A stretch of 64,000 bases of DNA from Nostoc sp. NOS(2021) (GTDB taxonomy: Bacteria > Cyanobacteriota > Cyanobacteriia > Cyanobacteriales > Nostocaceae). Positions 52,795-63,984 of this stretch are shown in pieces. The stretch lies in NCBI RefSeq assembly GCF_017115025.1, contig NZ_JABXKM010000340.1, positions 21,934 to 85,933 of the forward strand, in the 5' to 3' direction. Below the pieces are notes generated by a model that was not told the origin of the DNA, made no database searches, and was given only the letters and a program-made list of their open reading frames with translations. The translations under genes were made by a program, and so were the position numbers. Positions within the stretch are counted from its first letter, which is position 1, and the number at the start of each line of letters is the position of its first letter.

Positions 52795-52935
52795 GGGGCT
52801 TCCAATTAAAAAAATATCCAATTTGTAGGATGCGTTAAGCGAAACGCCGTAATGCATTGTGATCAATGAGATAGATATGGTGCATTAACGAAGTCTAACG
52901 CACCCTACGAATATCGGATAATTTATTTTTTGGTA
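52795..52935. mobile_element. Degenerate MITE-like element
   Basis: Inverted GTAGGATGCGTTA (52825-52837) and TAACGCACCCTAC (52896-52908), with AT-rich outer arms (AATTAAAAAAATATCC left, TTTGGTATTTTTTTAAATT right) and a GGGGCTTCC start similar to the end of the element at 37486. It lies in the upstream region of the first giant kinase gene. Confidence 0.55.
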
Positions 52936-53005
52936 TTTTTTTAAATTATGAATTGTTTCACCCATCTGGGAATACTAGATATAGAAATCGTCAGGATTTA
53001 GCAGT

Positions 53006-56000
53006 ATGGTTCCGACTCTAGTTACTATTCCCGGATATCAAGTTAACGAACAACTTTATAATGGTTCGAGAACCCTAGTTTATCGCGGTTATCGAGAAAC
53101 TGACTCCTTAAGAGTAGTGATTAAACTGCTGAAAAATCCTTATCCCAGTTTCAGCGAATTGGTGCAGTTTCGCAATCAATACACCATTAGCAAAAATCTC
53201 AACTCACCCCTAATCATCCAAACCTACAGCCTAGAACCTTACCAAAATGGTTATGTGTTGGTGATGGAAGACTTTGGGGGGATTTCTCTTAAAGAATGGG
53301 GAACAGGGAAAAGTCTACGAAATCTCACGGAGTTTTTACAGATAGCGATCGCACTGTGCAATACCTTAGATTTATTGTACCGCGATCGGATTATTCATAA
53401 AGACATCAAACCCGCGAATATTCTCATTAATCCCGAAACAAAACAAGTTAAATTAATTGACTTTAGTATTGCATCTCTACTACCACGAGAAACTCAAACG
53501 CTCATCAGTCCCAATGTGTTAGAAGGGACACTCGCTTATATTTCCCCAGAACAAACAGGAAGAATGAATCGGGGCATTGACTACCGGACTGATTTTTATT
53601 CTTTAGGTGTAACTTTCTACGAATTACTTACAGGAAAGTTACCTTTTGCGTCAAACGATCCAGTGGAGTTGGTACATTCTCATATTGCAAAACTTCCGCC
53701 AAATATGAATAAACCTCACCCCAACCCTCTCCGAAGTTCGGAGAGGGTGCTAAAGGCGGGTGAGGTTGATTTGACTATTCCCCAAGTTCTCTGTGATATT
53801 GTGATGAAATTGATGGCAAAAAATGCCGAATCCAGATATCAGAGTACCTTGGGATTGAAGTTTGATTTAGAAAATTGTTTACATCAGCTACAAAAAACTG
53901 GTATAGTAAAGGATTTTGAGATTGCGAAACGGGATGTGTGCGATCGCTTGATGATCCCCGACAAACTTTATGGACGAGAAACCGAAATATCAACCCTACT
54001 CCAAGCATTTGAGCGAGTCAGTCTTGGTGCAACAGAAATGATGCTGGTAGCTGGGTTTTCAGGAATTGGTAAAACTGCCGTTGTCAACGAAGTTCATAAA
54101 CCAATTGTGCGGCAACGCGGTTATTTTATCAAAGGTAAATATGACCAATTTCAACGCAATATTCCCTTTTCTGCATTTGTGCAAGCATTCCGAGATTTAA
54201 TGGGGCAACTGTTAAGCGAAAGTGATGCACAAATTCAACAATGGAGAAACCAAATATTAGAGGCTGTTGGAGAAAATGGACAGGTAATTATTGAAGTCAT
54301 CCCCGAATTAGAAATAATTATTGGTGAACAACCACCCGCCATAGAATTATCAGGAACGTCTGCACAAAATAGATTTAATTTATTATTCCAAAAGTTTACC
54401 CAAGTCTTTACCAGCTTGGAACATCCATTAGTGATGTTCTTAGATGATTTGCAATGGGCAGATTCGGCATCGCTGAAATTAATGCAGTTATTAATGGCTG
54501 ATACAAGTCATCTGTTCTTAATTGGTGCCTATCGTGATAATGAAGTCAACCCAGCACATCCTTTGATGTTGACTTTGAGCGAGATTCAAAAAAAACAAGC
54601 AACGATTAATACAATTACTTTAGCACCACTAAGTAAAGAGCAAGTAAATCAATTAGTTGCCGATACACTGAAATGTCCAGAAACTTTGGCATGGACTCTT
54701 TCTCAATTAGTGTATCAAAAAACTCAAGGTAATCCGTTTTTTGCCACCCAGTTTCTCAAAGCATTGCATCAAGATAATCTCATTCAATTTGATTTTGAGT
54801 TAGGCTGTTGGCAATGTGACATTGTGCAAGTGATAACTCTTGCACTTACAGATGACGTTGTTGCTTTTATGGCATTTCAATTGCGAAAATTGCCACAATC
54901 AACTCAAAACAGATTGCGATTAGCTGCTTGTATTGGGAATCAGTTTGATTTAGCAACTTTGGCAATTGTTTCAGAACAATCCGAGGTAGAGACGGCTACA
55001 GATTTGTGGAAAGCATTAATTGAAGGGTTGATTTTACCGCTCAGTGATGTTTATAAGTTTTATGTTGGGCAAGAAAGTCTGGCACGTACACCGGAAAATC
55101 AAGAGCCTGTTACATACAAATTTTTACACGATCGCGTTCAGCAAGCTGCTTATTCTCTGATTCCTAACGATCAGAAACAGTTCACTCATCATCTTATTGG
55201 AAACTTGCTCCTAGAGAATCTCTCACAGGCAGATCAAGAACAGCAGCTTTTTGAAATTGTCGGTCATCTTAACATCGGCAGTTCATTCATTGTTGATCCC
55301 TCGAAACGTGAAAAACTTGCACAATTAAATTTGACCGCAGGAAATAAAGCAAGAAACTCTACTGCTTATGAAGCTGCCTCTAACTACTTCGCTACTGGTA
55401 TTGATTTATTAGCTACGGATTTTTGGAAGAAGCAGTATCAGCTATCACTGGAATTATTTCTACAAAGAGCCGAAGCTGAAACTATTTCAGGTCATTTTGA
55501 ATCAGCATCTCATTTAATTGAAACAATTCTTGATGAAACGGATAACTTACTCGATCGATGTGCAGCTTACGAGCTAAAGATGCGACTGAATATTGTCTGT
55601 GGAGAACCTCAGATAGCAATCGATATAGCCTTAGTTGCCATAAAACTATTAGGCATTAAATTAGAATCCGAACCTCCGATCAGTGTTGATTTTGATCAAC
55701 TATTGAACCTACCGGAGATGAGTGATCCCGCAAAGCTCAAAGCAATGGAAATTCTAATTTCGGTCAGTCCTGCTGCCTATACCACCCAACCCGAATTAAT
55801 GTTGCCAGTAACCCTTACCATGCTCAAACTATGCAATCAGCATGGTAATTCACCGATTGCGGCCTTTGGCTACGGTTTGTATGGTGTCTTACTCTGTGGG
55901 TTTATGGGTAATATTGAATTGGGTTACCAATTTGGTCAGCTTTCGCTCAAAATCCTTGAGAAATACAATGCTCATTTCCTGAAAAGTAAGGTATATCAAC

Positions 56001-58444
56001 TCTTCTATGCACATGTATGTGGCTGGAAAGAGCCAGTTTCCGCAACCATTGATGGTTTGCTAGAGTCCGTTCAAAGCGGATTAGACACTGGGGATGTAGA
56101 ATATGCCCTGTACGGCTTGAAAGATTACTGCATTTATTATTTTCTAACAGGTGCATTTCTTGATGATGTAGATGAGATATACAAAAAATATAAAAATCTC
56201 AGCCGCAACATTGAGCATGTACATAATGAAATTGCAATTTGGCAACAAATAGAATTAAACCTCAAAGATTTTTCTGATGGAGATGTACTGATTAGCCTTG
56301 AAAATCTCAATGAGGAAGATACATTTCAGTACTTGAAAGAGAAGCAACAAAATATAGTTTTGTTTGCTGCTTACTTTGCCAAATGTCAACTTTACTACTT
56401 CAAAGGTGATTACGCGAAAGCCATTGAAAATGCAAACAAAGCGAACACTTACATTGGCTTTGTAATTGGTAAAATCTATACCACAGTTCATAACTTTTAT
56501 TTCTCGCTGGCATTATTAGGACTTGCCCAAACATTAGAACCAGCACAACGCTTGGTATACCTCAATCAAGTCGAGGAGAATCAAAATCAACTGCAAGTCT
56601 GGGCTAATCATGCCCCAATGAATTTTCTTCACAAATTTCATCTCGTCAAAGCTGAAATTTGCCGAATTCTGGGAGATTACAGGGAAACGATCGACCTCTA
56701 TGATCGCGCTATCTTAGGAGCCAAAGAGAATCAATTTCTTAACGAAGAGGCCTTAGCTAATGAACTGGCAGCCAGATTTTATCTGGAATGGGGCAAAGAA
56801 AAAGTCGCTCAAGCCTACATAACTGAAGCATATTACTGTTATTCCCGTTGGGGAGCCAAAGCCAAAGTTGCCGACTTGGAACGACGCTATCCCCAACTGC
56901 TTGCTCCGATATTACAACAAACCCGTTCTCAGTTCTCCACTAGCGAAACTATTTTCGCCTTGGAGAGTGTCACATCCCTCAGTTCCGCTACTTCCAGCAG
57001 TAGCAGTGTCTCTGTAGCTTTAGATTTAGCTGCCATTCTCAAAGCTTCCCAAGCGATCTCAGGCGAAATCGAACTGGAAAAACTGCTGGCATCGTTACTT
57101 AGAATCGTCATTGAAAATGCGGGGGCTGATAAATGCGTGTTAATGCTCTTGGAAGACGATCGCCTATTGATCAAAGGGTCAATTACCGAAGGGTCGGAGC
57201 CAGTAGTGTTGCAGCGCCTTCTGGTTGAGGACAGCCAGGATATTCCCCTCAGACTGATTTACAAAGTGAAGAACAACAGGCAGAGTGTTTTGCTGCTTGA
57301 TGCGACGGCTGATCTGACCTTAGCCAATGACCCATATATCATACGTCAGCAGCCTAAGAGTATCTTGTGTAGCCCGATTTTGCATCAAGGGAAACTGCTG
57401 GGCATTTTATATCTAGAAAATAATTTAGCGACGGGGGCGTTCACAAGCGATCGCGTCGAACTGCTGAATTTACTTTGCGCTCAAGCGGCAATTTCTCTAG
57501 AAAATGCCCAACTTTATCAGCGATCGCAGAACTATGCCCAACAGCTAGAGCAGTCATTCGCCGAATCGCAGCAAAAATCAGAAGATTTGCAACAAGCATT
57601 GCAAGATTTACAACAGGCTCAATTACAAATGGTGCAAAGTGAGAAAATGTCTGCGTTGGGTAATTTAGTTGCTGGTGTCGCTCACGAAATGAATAATCCC
57701 CTCGGTTTTATTGCTGCCAGTCTAAAACTTGCTAAACCTACCTTTGCGGATATTATCGAACACTTGAAACTCTATCAAGAAAATTTCCCCAACAAGAGTG
57801 AGGAAATTATTGACCACGCCGAAGAAATCGACTTGGATTATAGTTTATCAGACTTGCCCAAGATGCTTGATTCCATGTCTATGGCGTGCGATCGCCTCAA
57901 AAATATCAGCACTAGTTTACGAACTTTCTCCCGTGCCGATCAAGATTACAAAGTACCATTTAACATTCATGAAGGCATTGATAGCACAATTTTAATTTTG
58001 AAACATCGTCTCAAGGCTAATGAACTACGTCCCGTGATTGAAGTTGTCAGCAACTACGGGAATTTCCCTCAAGTAGAATGTTTCCCCGGTCAATTAAATC
58101 AGGTGTTTATGAATCTGATAGCTAATGCTATTGATGCCTTAGATGAATCTAATCATGGACATTCTTTTGAGGAAATTAAAGCCAATCCTAACTGCATTAC
58201 AATTACAACTTCAGCAGCAGATAATTTAGTGAAAATTGCGATCGCTGATAATGGTAAGGGGATGAATGAATCAGTGAAACAAAAGATTTTTGATCACTTA
58301 TTTACTACAAAAGCTGTGGGTAAAGGAACGGGATTAGGATTAGCGATCGCCAAGTCTATTGTTGAATCAACCCACGGCGGAAAATTGAGTTTTAACTCTG
58401 TTTTGGGTGAGGGGACAAAATTTATAATTGAAATTCCACTGTAA
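53006..58444 (+). CDS. Giant Ser/Thr kinase-AAA ATPase-GAF-histidine kinase (1)
   Basis: 1812 residues of the Hstk-type cyanobacterial sensor family. Order: Ser/Thr kinase (about 8-280; catalytic [10 protein letters not shown] near 130, LIDFS in place of DFG), AAA/NACHT-like ATPase (Walker A GFSGIGKT at about 350, Walker [12 protein letters not shown] at about 475), a TPR-like helical region (about 700-1300), GAF (about 1370-1510), and a histidine kinase (H-box VAHEMNNP near 1560, N-box NLIANAID, G boxes DNGKGM and GTGLGLAI). A palindromic repeat (53714-53765) is inserted in frame at the end of the Ser/Thr kinase domain. No response regulator is adjacent. It is one of two tandem paralogues. 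Confidence 0.93.
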   Translation: MVPTLVTIPGYQVNEQLYNGSRTLVYRGYRETDSLRVVIKLLKNPYPSFSELVQFRNQYTISKNLNSPLIIQTYSLEPYQNGYVLVMEDFGGISLKEWGTGKSLRNLTEFLQIAIALCNTLDLLYRDRIIHKDIKPANILINPETKQVKLIDFSIASLLPRETQTLISPNVLEGTLAYISPEQTGRMNRGIDYRTDFYSLGVTFYELLTGKLPFASNDPVELVHSHIAKLPPNMNKPHPNPLRSSERVLKAGEVDLTIPQVLCDIVMKLMAKNAESRYQSTLGLKFDLENCLHQLQKTGIVKDFEIAKRDVCDRLMIPDKLYGRETEISTLLQAFERVSLGATEMMLVAGFSGIGKTAVVNEVHKPIVRQRGYFIKGKYDQFQRNIPFSAFVQAFRDLMGQLLSESDAQIQQWRNQILEAVGENGQVIIEVIPELEIIIGEQPPAIELSGTSAQNRFNLLFQKFTQVFTSLEHPLVMFLDDLQWADSASLKLMQLLMADTSHLFLIGAYRDNEVNPAHPLMLTLSEIQKKQATINTITLAPLSKEQVNQLVADTLKCPETLAWTLSQLVYQKTQGNPFFATQFLKALHQDNLIQFDFELGCWQCDIVQVITLALTDDVVAFMAFQLRKLPQSTQNRLRLAACIGNQFDLATLAIVSEQSEVETATDLWKALIEGLILPLSDVYKFYVGQESLARTPENQEPVTYKFLHDRVQQAAYSLIPNDQKQFTHHLIGNLLLENLSQADQEQQLFEIVGHLNIGSSFIVDPSKREKLAQLNLTAGNKARNSTAYEAASNYFATGIDLLATDFWKKQYQLSLELFLQRAEAETISGHFESASHLIETILDETDNLLDRCAAYELKMRLNIVCGEPQIAIDIALVAIKLLGIKLESEPPISVDFDQLLNLPEMSDPAKLKAMEILISVSPAAYTTQPELMLPVTLTMLKLCNQHGNSPIAAFGYGLYGVLLCGFMGNIELGYQFGQLSLKILEKYNAHFLKSKVYQLFYAHVCGWKEPVSATIDGLLESVQSGLDTGDVEYALYGLKDYCIYYFLTGAFLDDVDEIYKKYKNLSRNIEHVHNEIAIWQQIELNLKDFSDGDVLISLENLNEEDTFQYLKEKQQNIVLFAAYFAKCQLYYFKGDYAKAIENANKANTYIGFVIGKIYTTVHNFYFSLALLGLAQTLEPAQRLVYLNQVEENQNQLQVWANHAPMNFLHKFHLVKAEICRILGDYRETIDLYDRAILGAKENQFLNEEALANELAARFYLEWGKEKVAQAYITEAYYCYSRWGAKAKVADLERRYPQLLAPILQQTRSQFSTSETIFALESVTSLSSATSSSSSVSVALDLAAILKASQAISGEIELEKLLASLLRIVIENAGADKCVLMLLEDDRLLIKGSITEGSEPVVLQRLLVEDSQDIPLRLIYKVKNNRQSVLLLDATADLTLANDPYIIRQQPKSILCSPILHQGKLLGILYLENNLATGAFTSDRVELLNLLCAQAAISLENAQLYQRSQNYAQQLEQSFAESQQKSEDLQQALQDLQQAQLQMVQSEKMSALGNLVAGVAHEMNNPLGFIAASLKLAKPTFADIIEHLKLYQENFPNKSEEIIDHAEEIDLDYSLSDLPKMLDSMSMACDRLKNISTSLRTFSRADQDYKVPFNIHEGIDSTILILKHRLKANELRPVIEVVSNYGNFPQVECFPGQLNQVFMNLIANAIDALDESNHGHSFEEIKANPNCITITTSAADNLVKIAIADNGKGMNESVKQKIFDHLFTTKAVGKGTGLGLAIAKSIVESTHGGKLSFNSVLGEGTKFIIEIPL
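53714..53765 (+). repeat. Palindromic repeat inserted in the first giant kinase gene
   Basis: CCTCACC (53714-53720) and GGTGAGG (53759-53765) bound an inner hairpin CCCTCTCCGAAG / TTCGGAGAGGG. It encodes PHPNPLRSSERVLKAG and a few flanking residues. The paralogous gene at 58519-63984 lacks it at the equivalent place. Confidence 0.85.
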
Positions 58445-58461
58445 AGTCTTGGTATTGTTAG
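58360..58461 (+). repeat. 3' end shared by both giant kinase genes
   Basis: About 100 bases, continuing 16-17 bases past the stop codon, recur at 63899-64000 with only two or three differences, whereas the preceding codons differ more. This suggests recent gene conversion or duplication with the repeat spanning the stop. Confidence 0.8.
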
Positions 58462-58518
58462 TAAACAGCTGCATATATTCGGGAACACTAAACCTAGAAA
58501 TCTTGAGAATTTAGCAGT

Positions 58519-61500
58519 ATGGTTAGCACTCTAGTTACTATTCCCGGATATCAAGTTAGCGAAGAACTCTACAATGGTTCCAGAACCTTAGTTTATCGTG
58601 GGTATCGAGAAACTGACTCCTTAAGAGTAGTGATTAAACTGCTGAAAAATCCTTATCCCAGTTTCAGCGAATTGGTGCAGTTTCGCAATCAATACACCAT
58701 TACCAAAAATCTCAACTCACCTCTAATCATCCAAACCTACAGCCTCCAAGCCTACCAAAATGGTTATGCGTTGGTGATGGAAGACTTTGGGGGGATTTCT
58801 CTCAAGGATTGGGGAATGGGGAATGGCGAGTGGGGAGTGGGGGAAAGCGTAGAATCTCTGATAGAGTTTTTAGAAATTGCGATCGCACTCTGCAACACCT
58901 TAGATATATTGTATCGAGAACGGATTATTCATAAAGATATCAAACCCGCTAATATTCTCATTAACCCAGAAACCAAACAGGTTAAATTAATCGACTTTAG
59001 TATTGCATCTTTACTACCACGGGAAACACAGACACTAATCAATCCCAATATATTAGAAGGGACACTCGCTTATATTTCCCCAGAACAAACAGGAAGAATG
59101 AATCGGGGGATTGACTACCGGACTGATTTTTATTCTTTAGGTGTCACGTTCTACGAGTTACTCACGGTAGAATTGCCATTTCGATCGAACGATCCGATGG
59201 AGTTGGTGCATTGTCATATTGCAAAAACTCCCATTCCAGTCCATGAGATAAATTCCCAGATTCCGTTAGTTTTATCGGCAATAATCAATAAATTGATGGC
59301 GAAGAATGCAGAAGATCGCTATCAAAGTGCGTTGGGGATAAAGCACGATCTAGAGATTTGTCTAAGTCAATGGGAAGCCACTGGAAATATTGCATCTTTT
59401 GAAATTGGGCAGAGAGATATTAGCGATCGCTTTACCATCCCCGAAAAGCTTTACGGTAGAGAAACCGAAGTAGCAAGCCTCCTCCAAGCCTTTGAAAGAG
59501 TAAGCCTTGGTAGCACAGAAATGATGCTAGTAGCAGGTTTTTCTGGAATTGGCAAAACTGCCGTTGTCAATGAAGTCCATAAACCTATTGTTCGGCAACG
59601 GGGTTATTTTATTAAAGGAAAATACGACCAATTCCAGCGCAACATCCCCTTTTCTGCCTTTGTCCAAGCCTTCCGAGATTTGATGGGACAATTGCTATCA
59701 GAATCAGACAGTCAATTAAACATCTGGAAAAGCAAGATTCTGGAAGTTGTGGGCGACAATGGACAAGTTTTGATTGAGGTGATTCCCGAACTAGAACAGA
59801 TTATCGATCCTCAACCGACGGCTACAGAACTATCAGGAAGTGCCGCCCCAAATCGATTTAATCTGCTGATCCAGAAATTTGTAAAAATATTCACCAGCGT
59901 TGAGCATCCTTTAGTGATGTTTTTAGATGATTTACAGTGGGCGGATTCCGCATCCTTGAACCTCCTGCAATTGTTGATGGTAGAGACAGGACATTTATTG
60001 ATATTGGGTGCGTATCGAGATAATGAAGTGTCACCAGTTCACCCCTTTATCTTAACAGTGGATGAGATTATGAAAACTGGGGCAGTGGTGAATACAATTA
60101 CGCTGCAACCCTTGAGTCTGACGGATATGAATCAGTTGGTGGCAGATACGCTGAATTGCGAATTATCTCTAGCTCAACCTTTAACAGAATTAGTCTATCA
60201 AAAAACTAAAGGTAATCCATTTTTTGCGACGCAATTTCTCAAAGCCTTATATGAAGATAAGCAAATTACCTTTGATTGGGAAGCTCACCATTGGCAGTGC
60301 AATATTGCTGAAGTTCGAGCCTTAGCCATCAGCGATGATGTGGTGGAGTTTATGGCGTTGCAATTGCAGAAATTGCCTACTGAGACTCAGAATATGCTCA
60401 AACTAGCAGCTTGCATTGGGGCGCAATTTGATTTGCATACCTTGGGAATTGTTGCCGAAAAATCTCTAGAGGAGGCGGCGACAACGTTATGGAAAGCTTT
60501 GCAAGAAGGCTTAATTATTCCGAATACGGAAATCTATAAGTTCTTTATGCAGTCTGACAATGCATCTATTTCTGATGCCGCAGCGAATCCCACTTATCGG
60601 TTTTTACACGATCGCGTTCAACAAGCTGCTTATTCCTTGATTCCTGATCAGCAAAAGCAAGCAGTCCATCTCAAAATTGGACAGTTACTTCAGAAAAACT
60701 TTTCCGAAATAGAACGAGAAGAAAAACTATTCGATATTGTCGGACATTTGAATCGAGGACAGGCATTAATTAATCAACAGCAGGAACGGGAAGCCTTAGC
60801 TAAACTCAACTTAAAAGCTGGCGGTAAAGCCAGAAGTTCTACTGCATACGCCGCCGCCAGAATCTATCTCGAAACTGGAATTGATCTCCTAGAAGTCGAT
60901 TGTTGGCTTCTTCAGTATGATTTGACCCTAAATCTCTATGTCGCGGCTAGCGAAGCCAGCTATTTGAATGGTGACTTTCAGGGTATGGGGCAAATGTCAG
61001 CACTGGTGTTGCAGAATGCCCAGACGATTTTAGACAAAGTAAAAATTTACGAGATTCAAATTATCGCCCTGACTGGCCTTGGCCAGATGTTGGAGGCGAT
61101 CGCAGTTGGCAGAGAGGCTCTAGCACAATTGGGGGTAGAACTCCCAACGGAAGTAGACGAAGCCAAGATTGGCGTAGCCTTAGAAAACCTGAACCATCAA
61201 CTAAACGGCAGACAGCTGGAAGAACTGGTTGATTTGCCATTGATGAGCGATCGCACATCTCTGGCAGCGATGCAACTGTTAGGAGTATTGTTTAACCCGA
61301 TATTGCAGGGAAATCCGCGTTTACTGCCTTTTTTAAGCACAACAATGGTAGGTTTATCCCTCCAGTTTGGGAATGCGCCAGCATCTATGGTAGGGTATGC
61401 GATTCACGGGATATTGCTGTGTACTGTTGTCCAAGATGTGAAAACGGGCTATAGATTTGGTGAAGTGGCATTGAATTTACTAGATCGATTCAATTTATCG

Positions 61501-63984
61501 GAACTCAAATCTTTAGTTCTATTGTTGTTTGGGTTATTGATTCAGCATCGGCAGGAAGCTTTCTTAGCAGTATTACCAACCCTGAAAGCTGGCTATACCG
61601 CAGGTATAGAAACTGGCGATTTTCTCAACGCTGGCTACAACATAGGCGTTTACATAAATACTAAATTTTTCGCTGGAGGAGAATTAGACACCTGTGAAGT
61701 TGAAGCAGCCAATTACAGTGCTCTGATGGCGCAGGCAAAACAATATTCTTCTCAAGGCTATTTAGATATGCAGCGGCAGATGCTGAGGAACCTTAGGGAA
61801 ACCGTGAGCCAACCAGATTGCTTAGTTGGAACTGCCTACAATGAAACGGTGATGCGTCCTAAGCACCAGCAAAAGAATGAATTAAGTGCGATCGCGGTTG
61901 GCTACCTATATAAATTATTGCTTGCATACATCTTTGGTTATTATAAAAACGGACTAGACTACATCGCTCAAAGCAAACCCTATCTGCTTTCGGAAGCAGG
62001 CGTGATTTCTATTCCCATTTTCCATTTCTATGGCGCTTTGACGCAATTGGCAATCTTCCCCATGCAGTCAGAAACTGAGCAAGCGGAAATTTTGGCTCAA
62101 GTAGAAACCGATCAAACCACGCTGCATCAGTGGGCGCAAAATGCTCCGATGAATTATCTGCATAAATGGCATTTAGTTGAGGCAGAAAAGTGTCGGATTT
62201 TGGGCAACAAAGCAGAGGCGATGGAACAATACGATCGCGCCATTTCCCTCGCCAAAGAAAACCAATTCCTCAACGAAGAAGCTCTTGCGAACGAACTCGC
62301 GGCTAAATTCTATCTCGATTGGGGCAAAGAAAAAATCGCTCAAGTCTACATGACAGAAGCTTATTATTGTTACGCCCGTTGGGGAGCAAAAGCCAAAGTA
62401 GTTGATTTGGAAACCCGCTATCCGCAACTACTCGTCACAATTTTGCAAAAACAGCAACCATCTTTCAAACCGACGGAAACGATGATTTCTGTCTTCTCTC
62501 AGACGATCCAAACTTCGACATTGAATAATACTAGCCTCTCAGAAGCCCTCGATCTAGCAACCATTCTCAAAGCCTCTCAATCTTTATCGAGTGAAATTGA
62601 GTTGGATAAATTACTCAAGACTCTACTTGATGTGATACTCAAAAATGCGGGAGCTGATAAATGTGCGTTGCTGATGCCAAAAGGCGATGTCTACGACGGG
62701 CTACGCCTACGCTGGGTAATTGAAGCCCTCTCCCAACTCGAACAGCCTACCATTGTCTTGCGTTCGCTCCCCTTTGATAATGGTCAAACAGTACCCGTTA
62801 CCCTAATCAATCGTGTCAAAAATACCCTCTCCTTGACGGTGATTGATAATGCAGGTATCGATCCCAGCCTAGCAGCTGACCCTTATATTATTCACCATTT
62901 ACCCAAGAGTATTCTCTGTGCGCCAATTCTCAACCAAGGCAAGTTGATTGGCATTTTATACCTAGAAAATAACCTGACAGTGGGAGCATTTACGCGCGAT
63001 CGCCTAGAAGTTTTGCACCTATTAATATCCCAAGCAGCAATCTCCTTAGAGAATGCTCGGTTATACACGGAACTAGAAGACAGGGTACAAGAACGCACCC
63101 AAGCATTAAACCAAAAAAATGACCAACTGCAAGCAACCTTAAAAGAACTAAATCGCACCCAGACACAGATGGTGCAAACTGAAAAAATGTCAGCTTTGGG
63201 ACAACTGGTAGCAGGAATTGCTCACGAAATTAACAACCCCATTAGCTTTATTTATGGAAATCTGAATCACGTTCATCAATATACACAAGACCTATTAAGC
63301 ATCTTAAATTCCTACCAAAACCACTATCCAAATCCACCGAAATCCCTGGAAACAGAACTAGAAAAACTAGAATTTAACTTCTTAAAAGAAGATTTAGATA
63401 ACATACTGGAATCGATGAGATTTGGTTCTGATCGGATTCGACAAATTGTCCTATCTTTACGTAATTTTTCGCGATTAGATGAATCAGAATACAAGGCTGT
63501 GAATCTCCATGAAGGCATTGATAACACCTTAATGATTTTGCAACATCGACTCAATTTACAAGAACGTACAGCGATTGAAATCGTGAAAAACTATGGCGAA
63601 CTGCCCTTGGTAAAATGCTACGCCAGAGAAATTAATCAAGTGTTTATGAATCTGCTTATGAATGCAATTGATGCGGTAGAGGATAGCAATCGTGGCCGCA
63701 GTTTTCAGGAGATGACTACCAACCAAAATCGGATTTTAATTAGTACTAAAAAGACAGAACAAAACCAAGTACAGATTATCATTGCTGATAATGGAGTCGG
63801 CATTCCAGAAGAGATAAAACTGAGCTTATTCAATCCCTTTTTTACCACTAAAGCTGTCGGTAAAGGAACAGGGTTGGGACTAGCGATCGCTTGTCAAATT
63901 GTTGAATCAACCCACGGCGGAAAATTGAGTTTTAACTCTGTTCTAGGTGAGGGGACAAAATTTATAATTGAAATTCCACTGTAA
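58519..63984 (+). CDS. Giant Ser/Thr kinase-AAA ATPase-GAF-histidine kinase (2)
   Basis: 1821 residues, same domain order as the preceding gene. The first 80 residues are nearly identical to it, and the H-box is IAHEINNP at about 1567. Two insertions of repetitive DNA are read in frame: a GGGGAAT-type heptamer array (58811-58843) adding GMGNGEWGV in the kinase domain, and a 30-nt repeat (62683-62712) adding [10 protein letters not shown] in the GAF region. N-box NLLMNAID and G boxes DNGVGI and GTGLGLAI are present, so it looks active. The ends suggest a duplicated unit; whether a third copy follows cannot be seen. Confidence 0.93.
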   Translation: MVSTLVTIPGYQVSEELYNGSRTLVYRGYRETDSLRVVIKLLKNPYPSFSELVQFRNQYTITKNLNSPLIIQTYSLQAYQNGYALVMEDFGGISLKDWGMGNGEWGVGESVESLIEFLEIAIALCNTLDILYRERIIHKDIKPANILINPETKQVKLIDFSIASLLPRETQTLINPNILEGTLAYISPEQTGRMNRGIDYRTDFYSLGVTFYELLTVELPFRSNDPMELVHCHIAKTPIPVHEINSQIPLVLSAIINKLMAKNAEDRYQSALGIKHDLEICLSQWEATGNIASFEIGQRDISDRFTIPEKLYGRETEVASLLQAFERVSLGSTEMMLVAGFSGIGKTAVVNEVHKPIVRQRGYFIKGKYDQFQRNIPFSAFVQAFRDLMGQLLSESDSQLNIWKSKILEVVGDNGQVLIEVIPELEQIIDPQPTATELSGSAAPNRFNLLIQKFVKIFTSVEHPLVMFLDDLQWADSASLNLLQLLMVETGHLLILGAYRDNEVSPVHPFILTVDEIMKTGAVVNTITLQPLSLTDMNQLVADTLNCELSLAQPLTELVYQKTKGNPFFATQFLKALYEDKQITFDWEAHHWQCNIAEVRALAISDDVVEFMALQLQKLPTETQNMLKLAACIGAQFDLHTLGIVAEKSLEEAATTLWKALQEGLIIPNTEIYKFFMQSDNASISDAAANPTYRFLHDRVQQAAYSLIPDQQKQAVHLKIGQLLQKNFSEIEREEKLFDIVGHLNRGQALINQQQEREALAKLNLKAGGKARSSTAYAAARIYLETGIDLLEVDCWLLQYDLTLNLYVAASEASYLNGDFQGMGQMSALVLQNAQTILDKVKIYEIQIIALTGLGQMLEAIAVGREALAQLGVELPTEVDEAKIGVALENLNHQLNGRQLEELVDLPLMSDRTSLAAMQLLGVLFNPILQGNPRLLPFLSTTMVGLSLQFGNAPASMVGYAIHGILLCTVVQDVKTGYRFGEVALNLLDRFNLSELKSLVLLLFGLLIQHRQEAFLAVLPTLKAGYTAGIETGDFLNAGYNIGVYINTKFFAGGELDTCEVEAANYSALMAQAKQYSSQGYLDMQRQMLRNLRETVSQPDCLVGTAYNETVMRPKHQQKNELSAIAVGYLYKLLLAYIFGYYKNGLDYIAQSKPYLLSEAGVISIPIFHFYGALTQLAIFPMQSETEQAEILAQVETDQTTLHQWAQNAPMNYLHKWHLVEAEKCRILGNKAEAMEQYDRAISLAKENQFLNEEALANELAAKFYLDWGKEKIAQVYMTEAYYCYARWGAKAKVVDLETRYPQLLVTILQKQQPSFKPTETMISVFSQTIQTSTLNNTSLSEALDLATILKASQSLSSEIELDKLLKTLLDVILKNAGADKCALLMPKGDVYDGLRLRWVIEALSQLEQPTIVLRSLPFDNGQTVPVTLINRVKNTLSLTVIDNAGIDPSLAADPYIIHHLPKSILCAPILNQGKLIGILYLENNLTVGAFTRDRLEVLHLLISQAAISLENARLYTELEDRVQERTQALNQKNDQLQATLKELNRTQTQMVQTEKMSALGQLVAGIAHEINNPISFIYGNLNHVHQYTQDLLSILNSYQNHYPNPPKSLETELEKLEFNFLKEDLDNILESMRFGSDRIRQIVLSLRNFSRLDESEYKAVNLHEGIDNTLMILQHRLNLQERTAIEIVKNYGELPLVKCYAREINQVFMNLLMNAIDAVEDSNRGRSFQEMTTNQNRILISTKKTEQNQVQIIIADNGVGIPEEIKLSLFNPFFTTKAVGKGTGLGLAIACQIVESTHGGKLSFNSVLGEGTKFIIEIPL
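58811..58843 (+). repeat. Heptamer array inserted in the second giant kinase gene
   Basis: GGGGAAT, GGGGAAT, GGCGAGT, GGGGAGT in tandem, in frame, adding about nine residues (GMGNGEWGV) missing from the paralogue, which reads KEWGTGKSL at this place. Confidence 0.8.
62683..62712 (+). repeat. 30-nt repeat inserted in frame in the second giant kinase gene
   Basis: Identical over 30 bases to the reverse strand of 18116-18145 in the Uma2 gene, and encodes [10 protein letters not shown]. The first kinase paralogue has GSITEGSEP-type sequence in the equivalent GAF position and no such motif. Confidence 0.9.
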
